A DNA stretch of 64,000 bases from JACDCA01 sp963810305 (GTDB taxonomy: Bacteria; Acidobacteriota; Vicinamibacteria; Vicinamibacterales; 2-12-FULL-66-21), in the NCBI GenBank assembly GCA_963810305.1, contig CAWEMY010000001.1, positions 186,001 to 250,000 of the forward strand, in the 5' to 3' direction. Made by a program: the position numbers and the translations under genes. Positions 26,313 through 33,583 of this stretch are shown in pieces. The notes under the pieces are model-generated. The model searched no databases. It saw only the letters and a list, made by a program, of their open reading frames with translations, and had not been told where the DNA came from. The number at the start of each line of letters is the position of its first letter. Within the stretch, counting starts at the first letter, position 1.

Positions 26313-27707
26313 ATGCCAGTTTTTGAATCTCACCTGGGCGACTATGGCGAGTGGAAGACCGGCTCCCGCATGTGCGAGGAGCGCCAGCGCCTGGGGTTGA
26401 CGCTGCAGGAGTTGGCGTCGCGGTGTGGCCTTTCGATCGCCCGTTTGTCGCAGATCGAGAACGGCCTGTACATCCCCGACGTCGAGCAGGCCCACGAGAT
26501 CGCCCGCGCCCTGAGCCTGAGCCTGGATTTCTTTCTCCCAAGCGATCGCGCGCTGCCCTATCAGCTCGCGCGCTATCGGGAGGTGAGGGAGCGCTCACCA
26601 CTCTTGAACGGGATCGATTCGCACGCGTGCGAGTTATGGCCACTGGCGGATCTCTTCGTCGGTCGACAGATGGAGCCGTTGCTAGTCCGGCTGACTCCCG
26701 GGCACACACCACCGTTCCGTCATCATCCGGGACAGGAATTCGCGTTCGTCCTGAAGGGCAGGGTTGAGTTCGTCCTCAAGACGGCAGAGGGCGAGCATCG
26801 CGAGGAGCTCCAGCGAGGCGACTGTATCTACATTCGCGCGCATCATTTGCACGCGTTCCGGTGCGTTGATGCACAACCGGCGGAGTGCATCCACGTGTTG
26901 TCATCTCCCTCGGCCGGCGGTCTGAGCGGCTTCGAGTGGCTGCCGGACACATTCGCGGGTCGCCGAAACGGGGACGGCCCGGGCAAAGGTGGGGCCCCGT
27001 TCGACAGTGAACTGCCCGCTCTGCTGGGGGCAGAACTCGCGGCGCTCCGCCGCGCCCGCGGGTGGACGACCGCGGAACTGGCGCAGATCGCCAGAATAAA
27101 AGAGCGGCAGGTGGAACAGGTCGAGAGCGGCGATCGGACTCCGCCGCTCGACGTGCTGGCCAGATTCGCGCGTGCGTTCGGGAAACCCCTGCGCGAACTG
27201 TTGCACGACCCGCGCGAAGAGCGTCCGTATTATTTCATTCGACGTTCGTCCGACATACCGGGCCTGCCGGCGCGTCCGCGGCGGCTGCCCACTGACCGCC
27301 CCGACGCGCCAATGCCCAACAGCTATCACCCGCTGTTCGACCAGTTCCGAACGGTACACATCTACCCCTACCTGGTCAGAATTCGCAACATTGACATGCA
27401 GATGCTCGTGCCGCATGACCATCACGGCCAGGAATTTGTCTACGTTCTTAGCGGCGAAATCGAATTGGTGACGTACGCCGAGGACCAGAAGGTCTGCACG
27501 GTACTCGGCGCCGGCGACTCGTGCTTCCTGGATGCTACGGTGCCGCACCTGCTGCGCGGCGAGACTCGCAATCCGTACTCCGCTTCCAGCGCGGAATTGA
27601 TCGACGTTTACTGGTGTTCGCTTGGGGAGCGTTATCTGTTCGACACGTCGGACGGGGGAATCGGGAGCATCGATCCAGTCCAGGCGGCAGTGCGGAAAGC
27701 GCTGTAG
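26313..27707 (+). CDS. Duplicated HTH-cupin transcriptional regulator (XRE family), 464 aa
   Basis: The start is the ATG at 26313 after AGGAG. The protein is a double unit. The first HTH is around RLGLTLQELASRCGLSIARL (residues 25-80), followed by a cupin with FRHHPGQEFAFVLKGRVEF and the region ending HHLHAFR. The second HTH is around RRARGWTTAELAQIARIKER (near residue 245), followed by a second cupin with HDHHGQEFVYVLSGEIELV and a loop VPHLLRGETRNP. XRE-cupin proteins bind a small ligand in the cupin and control adjacent catabolic or transport genes. Two complete units in one chain are unusual. The divergent amidohydrolase/TonB unit is the natural target. Confidence 0.85.
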   Translation: MPVFESHLGDYGEWKTGSRMCEERQRLGLTLQELASRCGLSIARLSQIENGLYIPDVEQAHEIARALSLSLDFFLPSDRALPYQLARYREVRERSPLLNGIDSHACELWPLADLFVGRQMEPLLVRLTPGHTPPFRHHPGQEFAFVLKGRVEFVLKTAEGEHREELQRGDCIYIRAHHLHAFRCVDAQPAECIHVLSSPSAGGLSGFEWLPDTFAGRRNGDGPGKGGAPFDSELPALLGAELAALRRARGWTTAELAQIARIKERQVEQVESGDRTPPLDVLARFARAFGKPLRELLHDPREERPYYFIRRSSDIPGLPARPRRLPTDRPDAPMPNSYHPLFDQFRTVHIYPYLVRIRNIDMQMLVPHDHHGQEFVYVLSGEIELVTYAEDQKVCTVLGAGDSCFLDATVPHLLRGETRNPYSASSAELIDVYWCSLGERYLFDTSDGGIGSIDPVQAAVRKAL

Positions 27708-27724
27708 ATCTCATCGGACCTGCT

Positions 27725-28054
27725 GTGAACATCCCCGATACGCCGTTCGAGACAACGGACTGGAACGCGATGGTTTCCGAGGAGCGCAACGGCCTCACCG
27801 GTGTCGCTCTCTCGCGGACCAGGAACTTTGGCGATATCCGAGTTCGGCTCGTCCAGTATTCCGCTGGTTACGCCGCAGATCACTGGTGTGGCAAGGGCCA
27901 TATCCTGCTTTGCCTCGAGGGTGAGTTGATCACGGAGCTGGACGATGGCCGAGTAGTTCTGCTCAGCCCTGGCATGTCATATCAAGTGGGCGACGGCACC
28001 CAGCGGCACCGGTCATCCAGCAGGATAGGCGCGAAGTTGTTCATCGTCGACTGA
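27725..28054 (+). CDS. Small DHCW-motif cupin protein, 109 aa
   Basis: A single-domain cupin. From GTG 27725 it reads NIPDTPFETTDWNAMVSEE, carries the family motif ADHWCGKGHILLCLEGEL (D-H-W-C), and ends RIGAKLFIVD. An open frame exists far upstream, but it overlaps the regulator gene and lacks protein character. It starts 17 bases after the regulator stop, so co-transcription is likely. The function is unknown; such proteins may bind metal or a small molecule. Confidence 0.78.
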   Translation: MNIPDTPFETTDWNAMVSEERNGLTGVALSRTRNFGDIRVRLVQYSAGYAADHWCGKGHILLCLEGELITELDDGRVVLLSPGMSYQVGDGTQRHRSSSRIGAKLFIVD

Positions 28055-28144
28055 GCGGAATCAGCAAATTGCGTGGTCCAGGAGAGTTCTGTGAACCGCC
28101 CGGGCCTCCAGACCGTCTATTCCCGTGAAGTTTCTGGAGGTTTT

Positions 28145-30286
28145 ATGGCTATTCGTGCGTCTCGATTCGTCCCGGCATTGATCACCCTGGCGGCGATGAC
28201 CGCGGCCGCGCGCCCGGCCGCTGCTCAATCGCTGCTTGTCGACGTTCGCGACCTCTCACCGCGGCAGACGCGCACGGAGGCGTTCACGCTGCCCACAGCA
28301 CAGGACGTCCGCATCGAAGCCATCGGCGAGGAAGGGACCACGGTCAATAACACCCTGACGGTGTTGAGGACGGTATGGAACGGCAGCGATCGCCGCGAGC
28401 AACCGTGGGTGGGAAATGCCTGGATCCTCGATCTGAAGAACCGCCGCGTCGTGTGGGAGTTGAGCGAAGCTCAGACCTCGGGGCGACGGGCCGGCCCACG
28501 GGAGTTCAAAGGCACGCTGCACCTCCCCGCCGGATCGTACGCGGCCTACGTGTCCGCGTACCCTACCGGCTACACCACTAACGATGACGGTGGCGGTGAA
28601 CGGATCAGCAAGTGGTCCGGCGCCGACTACCTCAACCAGTACAAGCTGACGGTCTTCGGCAACGGCCAGCGCCTCTCCTCCTCGGATGTGGATCGGCTCC
28701 GCCAGCAGGCTTCGGCAAACGAGGTCCTCGGCTTCCGCGGAACAGCGCCCGAGCAGTTCCAGCAGAAAGGGTTCGTTCTCGATCGACCCACTGACGTGGA
28801 GTTCTACGCGATTGGTGAAGCGCGGGAGAACGGCGAGTTCGATTCCGGCTGGATCATCAATACCGCGACGCGTGAGAAAGTCTGGAAGTTGCGGTGGCAG
28901 GACTCCTCCCCGGCCGGCGGCGCGGAGAAGAATCGCGCGATCTGGCAGACACGGAAATTACCGGCTGGCCGCTACGCCGCGTTCTATGCGACCGATGATT
29001 CGCACGATCTGTCCGACTGGAATTCTCCTCCGCCCCACGATCCGGACTTCTGGGGCCTGTCCATCCGTATCCCCGACGCGCAGGCGCGGGCGGCTGTGAA
29101 GGCATTCGCCTACGAGCATGTCCCGCAGAGCGCCGTCTTCGTCAGCCTCAAAGGCATCGGCGACCGCGAAGCGCGCCGGCAGGGCTTCACCCTGAATCGC
29201 CCGATCGACGTCCGCATCTACGCACTCGGCGAAGGCCGTGAAAATCGGATGCACGACTACGCATGGATCACCGGATCGGACTCACGGCGCGTCTGGGAGA
29301 TGCGTTACGAGGATACCGAGCACGGTGGCGGTGACGCCAAGAACCGCCTCGTCGACAAGACGATCCGCCTCGAGCCGGGCAGTTACGTCGTTCACTACAT
29401 CAGTGACGATTCGCATTCGGCCGACGAATGGAACGCGTCGGCTCCCTACGACGGCCGCCACTGGGGGGTGACGCTGCTCGCCGCATCCGGATCGGTCGAT
29501 CGGTCGGCTGTCACCTCATACGATCCGAAGAAGGACCCGAGCATCATTGCCGAGATCACGGAGGTCCGCGACGACGATCGCGTCGAGAAGCGCTTCAGAC
29601 TGGATCGAGCGACCGAAATTCGCGTCTACGCGCTCGGCGAGGGCTCAGGCGGCGACATGGACGACTACGGCTGGATCGAAGACGCGAAGACCGGCAAGGC
29701 GGTGTGGGAAATGACCTACCGTTCAACCGATCATGGCGGCGGCGCGACGAAGAACCGCCGGTTCGACGGCACGATCACACTGCCTGCCGGCGAATACATC
29801 CTGAAGTACGAGACCGACGGATCGCATTCCTTCGGCGACTGGAATGCCGACGCTCCCGACGATCCGGAAGCGTGGGGGATCACGTTGTTCGAAGATCCGG
29901 AAAGCGCGTCAGCCGAGAATCTGCTCGGCGATGACCATGCGCTGAACTTCCGACGTGCCCTGGTAAATCTCCGTCGCGCGAACGTCCCTGAACAGACGCT
30001 CCACGACGGAGCCCCTCTGATAGCCCTTCGAAGCAAGAATCTGCATTGCCTTGTCTGCGGCGCGGTGGGCCGCCTCCGAGGCATACAACTTCGCCATCGA
30101 GGCCTCGAGCGTCGGCCGGGCCTCGCGTTGCCGGGCGTCGGCGGCCTTCAGCGTGAGCATGCGTGCGGCGTCGAGGTCGGTCGCCATGTCAGCGAGCATC
30201 CACTGAACCGCCTGGTAATTGCCGATCGGCTGCCCGAACGCCTCGCGCTGCCGCGCATGACTGAGCGCTTCCTCGAGAGCCGCTGA
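28145..30286 (+). CDS. Secreted protein with four homologous beta-rich repeats, unknown function
   Basis: GGAGG precedes the ATG at 28145, followed by a signal peptide ending ARPAAAQ. Four copies of a roughly 105-130 residue unit start near residues 42, 206, 345 and 480. Each contains a core such as RPIDVRIYALGEGRENRMHD, then a W-I, a VWEM-like strand, a GGG/KNR loop, a LPAGxY strand and a D-D-S-H-S motif near the end. I know no function; a secreted binding protein is plausible. The natural end seems to be near GITLFEDPES (about 29907). The frame then runs 378 bases antisense through the acyl-CoA dehydrogenase gene, giving a low-plausibility C-terminal tail. Confidence 0.7.
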   Translation: MAIRASRFVPALITLAAMTAAARPAAAQSLLVDVRDLSPRQTRTEAFTLPTAQDVRIEAIGEEGTTVNNTLTVLRTVWNGSDRREQPWVGNAWILDLKNRRVVWELSEAQTSGRRAGPREFKGTLHLPAGSYAAYVSAYPTGYTTNDDGGGERISKWSGADYLNQYKLTVFGNGQRLSSSDVDRLRQQASANEVLGFRGTAPEQFQQKGFVLDRPTDVEFYAIGEARENGEFDSGWIINTATREKVWKLRWQDSSPAGGAEKNRAIWQTRKLPAGRYAAFYATDDSHDLSDWNSPPPHDPDFWGLSIRIPDAQARAAVKAFAYEHVPQSAVFVSLKGIGDREARRQGFTLNRPIDVRIYALGEGRENRMHDYAWITGSDSRRVWEMRYEDTEHGGGDAKNRLVDKTIRLEPGSYVVHYISDDSHSADEWNASAPYDGRHWGVTLLAASGSVDRSAVTSYDPKKDPSIIAEITEVRDDDRVEKRFRLDRATEIRVYALGEGSGGDMDDYGWIEDAKTGKAVWEMTYRSTDHGGGATKNRRFDGTITLPAGEYILKYETDGSHSFGDWNADAPDDPEAWGITLFEDPESASAENLLGDDHALNFRRALVNLRRANVPEQTLHDGAPLIALRSKNLHCLVCGAVGRLRGIQLRHRGLERRPGLALPGVGGLQREHACGVEVGRHVSEHPLNRLVIADRLPERLALPRMTERFLESR

Positions 30287-31048
30287 TCCTACGCCAAGGG
30301 CCTGCGCAGCGATTGCCACCCGGCCGCCGTCGAGCGCCCACATCGCGATGTGAAAACCCTCCCCTGGCGAACCGAGCAGCGCATCGGCGCCAACGCGCGC
30401 GTTCTTCAGCTCCAGATCCATGCAGCCGAGTCCGCGGACGCCGAGCGAGTCCGCTGCCGCGGTGCGCTTCAGGCCGGGCGTATCAGACGGCAGCAGGAAG
30501 GCGCTGATCCCGCGGCCGCGCGTACCCGGCTGGGTTGCGGCAAAGACGATGAAGACGTCGGCCGCTTCCGCATTGGCGACCCACACCTTGCGTCCGGTCA
30601 GAACGTAGCCCCGGTCGTCCAGCCGGGCAATCGTCAGCTGATTGGCGGCGTCCGATCCGGCTGATTCCTCGGAGAGCGCGAAGGCGCCGATCGCCTCACC
30701 GGACGCGAGCCGCTTCAGCCATTCGTCTTTCTGCCCGTCACTGCCGAATTGTGCGATGGGCTCCGCAACCAGCGAGTTGTTCACCGCCGCGATCACCGCC
30801 ACGACGGCGCTGGCGCGCGCCAGCGCTTCGAGGGCGAGCGCATAACTGACATAGTCCAGCCCCGCGCCGCCGAGCTCGGTCGGGATGGTTACCCCCATCA
30901 GGCCAAGCCTGGACGCTTCGGCGATCAGTTCACGTGGAAACTTCCCTTCCGTGTCGATCGTTGCCGCTCTGGGGGCGACGCGCGTCGCCGAGAATTCGGA
31001 AATCTTCTGGAGCCAGGCTTTCTGTTGATCAGTGAGGTCGAGATCCAT
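29909..31048 (-). CDS. Acyl-CoA dehydrogenase, 379 aa
   Basis: FAD-linked acyl-CoA dehydrogenase family. The start is the ATG complementary to 31046-31048 (MDLDLTDQQKAWLQKISEF), after AAGGAG. Landmarks: FALSEESAGSDAANQLTIA, TGRKVWVANAEAADVFIVFA, the C-terminal helical region EAFGQPIGNYQAVQWMLADM and the terminal IYQGTSEVQRMVIAEQILG. It is a divergent paralogue of 15836-17002. Its 3' part is overlapped on the other strand by the runaway end of the repeat protein; codon pattern and conserved motifs show that this strand is the coding one. Confidence 0.92.
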   Translation of the reverse strand: MDLDLTDQQKAWLQKISEFSATRVAPRAATIDTEGKFPRELIAEASRLGLMGVTIPTELGGAGLDYVSYALALEALARASAVVAVIAAVNNSLVAEPIAQFGSDGQKDEWLKRLASGEAIGAFALSEESAGSDAANQLTIARLDDRGYVLTGRKVWVANAEAADVFIVFAATQPGTRGRGISAFLLPSDTPGLKRTAAADSLGVRGLGCMDLELKNARVGADALLGSPGEGFHIAMWALDGGRVAIAAQALGVGSAALEEALSHARQREAFGQPIGNYQAVQWMLADMATDLDAARMLTLKAADARQREARPTLEASMAKLYASEAAHRAADKAMQILASKGYQRGSVVERLFRDVRATEIYQGTSEVQRMVIAEQILG

Positions 31049-31092
31049 CCGATTCAGTACTCCTTCGCGACAGCGAACGATCCACGTACATA

Positions 31093-31186
31093 GCACGAAG
31101 ACACAAAGACCACCATGAGCACAACGGAAAGAAAACACTAATTGTTCTTCTTGGTGCTCTTAGTGGCCTTTTGTGGAGCTTCGTGC
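31093..31186. repeat. Inverted dispersed repeat of CACGAAG/CACAAAG type
   Basis: A block at 31093-31122 (GCACGAAG, ACACAAAG, ACCAC, GAGCAC) is matched in inverted orientation at 31154-31186 (GTGCTCTTAGTGG, TTTTGTGGAGCTTCGTGC). The arms pair imperfectly across a 31-base spacer. It lies between the divergent acyl-CoA dehydrogenase and histidine kinase genes. Confidence 0.7.
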
Positions 31187-31260
31187 GCAGCGACGGCCGT
31201 CGGCGCGGGGCACGGGCGCGAGCGCGAGGCCGGCGCCCGGTCTAGTTTGACTCCTACCCG

Positions 31261-32430
31261 ATGTTGTCCGACAGTAGGCGCGACATGATCGGACGCATGC
31301 TGCGCAACACGTGGCGTTATCTCTCGGGCGTAGCGCTGGTCCTGACGATCGTCGGTGGGAGCGCCGCAATTCAGCGCAAATGGGGCATCAAGTTCGATTC
31401 GACCTTCCTCGTGATCCTGGCAATGATTGGCACCGCGTGGTTCAAAGGGCTCGGTCCCGGGCTGCTCGTCGCGGCCCTGTTCGAACTCATCCTCGACTAC
31501 TACGCCTACCAACGCAGGGACCTGACCACGTTCTGGGTCGGGTTCAACCGGGTGCTGCTGTTTGTCAGCATCGTCATCTTTGCGAGCATGCGGCGGACCG
31601 CCGAGATCAGACTCCGCAAGAAACGGAAAGCGCTCGAGGAGGCGTTGAGCGCCGAGCGCCAGACGCGCCAGCAGGCCGAAGCCGCCAACCGGGTGAAAGA
31701 CGAGTTCCTGGCAACGGTGTCGCACGAGCTGCGGACACCGTTGAACGCGATGGTCGGATGGGCCGCCCTTCTCACGCGCCACCAGGCGGACGAGGCACTG
31801 ACACGGCGCGCCGCGTCGACGATCGAGCGCAACGCCCGCGCGCAGGCGAACATCGTCGAAGACATCCTCGATGTGTCCCGGATCGCCTCGGGCGGGATTC
31901 GCATCACGACGCGCCCGATTCAGGTCACACCGCTCATTCAGGATGCGTTGGAATCCCTGCGGCTGGCGGCGAAAGAAAAGGCGATCTCGGTCGAGGCCAA
32001 CCTCGAGAACGACATCGTCATTCTTGGCGACATCGACAGGGTCCGGCAGATCGCCTGGAACCTGGTCTCCAATGCGATCAAGTTCACGCCGCCCGGCGGC
32101 CGCGTTGACGTCATGCTTCGGCGTGATGAGGGTTTCGCCGAAATGCAGGTCCGCGACAACGGAATCGGGATCCCCGCCGACTTCCTGCCGCACCTGTTTC
32201 AACGCTTCCAACAGGCGGACCCATCGATGACCAGGGAGCGCGCCGGCCTCGGCCTCGGCCTGGCGATCGTGCGACACCTGGTCGAACTGCACAATGGGAC
32301 CGTTGAAGCGGAGAGCGGGGGAAAGGACAAGGGGACGACGTTCACGGTCAGGCTGCCGGTGACCACCGAACCCGCCGTAGGGCCCGCCGTCAGCCCGTTC
32401 AGAGTGACGGGGAGAGACGTTGGAAAATAG
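31261..32430 (+). CDS. Membrane-bound sensor histidine kinase, 389 aa
   Basis: The N-terminal part holds about four hydrophobic segments of a DUF4118-like membrane domain (for example YLSGVALVLTIVGGSAAI and GLLVAALFELILDYYA). A coiled-coil linker leads to the HisKA domain with the phospho-acceptor His in TVSHELRTPLNAMVGW (near residue 155). The ATPase domain has the N box IAWNLVSNAIKFTPPGG, DNGIGIPADF and GLGLGLAIVRHLVELH. No response regulator gene is adjacent. Starts at 31261, 31285 and 31297 are all possible because no clear ribosome binding site is visible. The end overlaps the HIT gene by 32 bases. Confidence 0.9.
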   Translation: MLSDSRRDMIGRMLRNTWRYLSGVALVLTIVGGSAAIQRKWGIKFDSTFLVILAMIGTAWFKGLGPGLLVAALFELILDYYAYQRRDLTTFWVGFNRVLLFVSIVIFASMRRTAEIRLRKKRKALEEALSAERQTRQQAEAANRVKDEFLATVSHELRTPLNAMVGWAALLTRHQADEALTRRAASTIERNARAQANIVEDILDVSRIASGGIRITTRPIQVTPLIQDALESLRLAAKEKAISVEANLENDIVILGDIDRVRQIAWNLVSNAIKFTPPGGRVDVMLRRDEGFAEMQVRDNGIGIPADFLPHLFQRFQQADPSMTRERAGLGLGLAIVRHLVELHNGTVEAESGGKDKGTTFTVRLPVTTEPAVGPAVSPFRVTGRDVGK

Positions 32431-32896
32431 GCCGCAGCTTCCCGGCCGTCGCTGGTAGCTCCTCGGGGAGGACCCTGGTCTGCCCGACCACGGTCATGAA
32501 GTTCGTGTCGCCGCTCCACCGTGGGACGACGTGCATATGGAGATGGCCGGGAACGCCGGCGCCGGCCGGCTTGCCGAGGTTGATGCCCATATTCATGCCG
32601 TGCGGAGCGTACGCCTCGGTGAGCACCGCCTCCGCGCGCCGCGTGAGATCCATCAGCTCGACCCGTTCCTCGGCGGTCGTGTCGGCAAGGGAGGCCACGT
32701 GGCGATTCGGCACCACCATCAAATGACCGTTGTTATAGGGGAAAAGATTGAGGATGACGAAGCAGGACGGGCCGCGAAAAAGAATGAGCGGTGCCGCGTC
32801 ATCGTCCTCGAGAGCCGCACAGAAGATGCAGCCCTTCGACTCGTCGCCACCGCTCACATAAGCCAGACGCCAGGGCGTCCACAGACGCTCGAACAC
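32399..32896 (-). CDS. HIT family hydrolase, 165 aa
   Basis: Small nucleotide-binding hydrolase of the histidine-triad superfamily. It starts MFERLWTPWRLAYVSGG, has a CIFC pair early that could hold zinc, and carries the triad HLHMHVVPRWSGDTNFM near residue 120. The N-terminal WTPWR motif and the C-terminal WSGDTNFM resemble the AP4A phosphorylase-like branch of bacterial HIT proteins. The exact substrate is unknown. It lies downstream of the HU/IHF gene on the same strand, separated by an inverted heptamer array. Confidence 0.92.
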   Translation of the reverse strand: MFERLWTPWRLAYVSGGDESKGCIFCAALEDDDAAPLILFRGPSCFVILNLFPYNNGHLMVVPNRHVASLADTTAEERVELMDLTRRAEAVLTEAYAPHGMNMGINLGKPAGAGVPGHLHMHVVPRWSGDTNFMTVVGQTRVLPEELPATAGKLRPIFQRLSPSL

Positions 32897-32913
32897 TTAA
32901 CAGTTTCCAATCA

Positions 32914-33013
32914 TCAGTAGTCAGTAACCAGTAGTCAGTAATCAGTAATCAATGAGACTGCCCTTCACTGATCACTGTTCACTGATTACTGATTACTGAT
33001 TACTGATCATTGA
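32914..33013. repeat. Inverted heptamer array, CAGTAAT family (copy 1)
   Basis: Six 7-bp units at 32914-32955 (TCAGTAG, TCAGTAA, CCAGTAG, TCAGTAA, TCAGTAA, TCAATGA) are followed by a 9-base spacer and seven units in inverted orientation at 32965-33013 (TCACTGA, TCACTGT, TCACTGA, TTACTGA three times, TCATTGA). The blocks pair over roughly 40 bases. The array fills the gap between the HU/IHF and HIT genes, so it sits in a co-directional transcript. Confidence 0.9.
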
Positions 33014-33016
33014 TGA

Positions 33017-33376
33017 CTATACGCCCGCCAGATCCGATCCGGAGGGAACGGTCGGGATCGGCGGGGCGGCCACCGGCGCCTCCGGCTCCCGGTTGATCAG
33101 GTCCTTCAGTTCTTTACCCGGCTTGAAATACGGCACCTTCTTCGGCGGGACGTCCACCTTGTCCCCCGTCTTCGGGTTGCGCCCCTTGCGCGGCTCGCGG
33201 CGGCGCAAGCGGAAGCTGCCGAACCCCCGCAGCTCGATCTTCTCGCCGCGGTGCAGGGCATCAATGATGCTCTTGAAGACGGTGTCGACGATGACCTCGG
33301 AATGCTTCTTCGTGAGGTCCGACACCTTCGACACTTCCTCGACCAGTTCCGCCTTCGTCATGCTGCCGTTGGTCAC
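33017..33376 (-). CDS. HU/IHF family DNA-bending protein, about 115-119 aa
   Basis: Nucleoid protein. The core begins MTKAELVEEVSKVSDLTKKH, has the arm region GFGSFRLRRREPRKGRNPKT and the DNA-intercalating arm sequence ends VPYFKPGKELKDLIN. A short Pro/Ala-rich tail follows (PEAPVAAPPIPTVPSG). Either GTG (complement of 33374-33376, after GAAGGGGG) or ATG (complement of 33359-33361) can be the start. It follows rpsA as in many genomes (cmk-rpsA-ihfB order). Its upstream region consists of a CACGTG-type array, so any separate promoter must lie within or beyond that repeat. Confidence 0.93.
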   Translation of the reverse strand: MTNGSMTKAELVEEVSKVSDLTKKHSEVIVDTVFKSIIDALHRGEKIELRGFGSFRLRRREPRKGRNPKTGDKVDVPPKKVPYFKPGKELKDLINREPEAPVAAPPIPTVPSGSDLAGV

Positions 33377-33392
33377 AAAGCCCCCTTCGGTG

Positions 33393-33583
33393 TCCGTGCT
33401 ACGTGCGACGTGCGATGTGCGACGTGCCACGTGCGTACGTGCTCACGTGCCACGTGCTCACGTGCTCACGTGCTCAACGTGCTACGTGGCGCACGTTTGC
33501 ACGTCAGCACGGCACGTCCGCACGTCCGCACGTCCGCACGCGACAAGCAAGCACGTACGCACGTAGCACGTCGCACGTGCTTA
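33393..33583. repeat. Inverted array of ACGTGCG/ACGTGCT units, CACGTG family (copy 1)
   Basis: The left block (to about 33485) repeats 7-8 bp units such as ACGTGCG, ACGTGCC and TCACGTGC. The right block (about 33487-33580) repeats the complement, GCACGTC and GCACGTA. The whole rpsA-HU spacer is made of it, and the rpsA stop codon lies at its edge (complement of 33581-33583). CACGTG palindromes occur many times within it. Confidence 0.9.
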
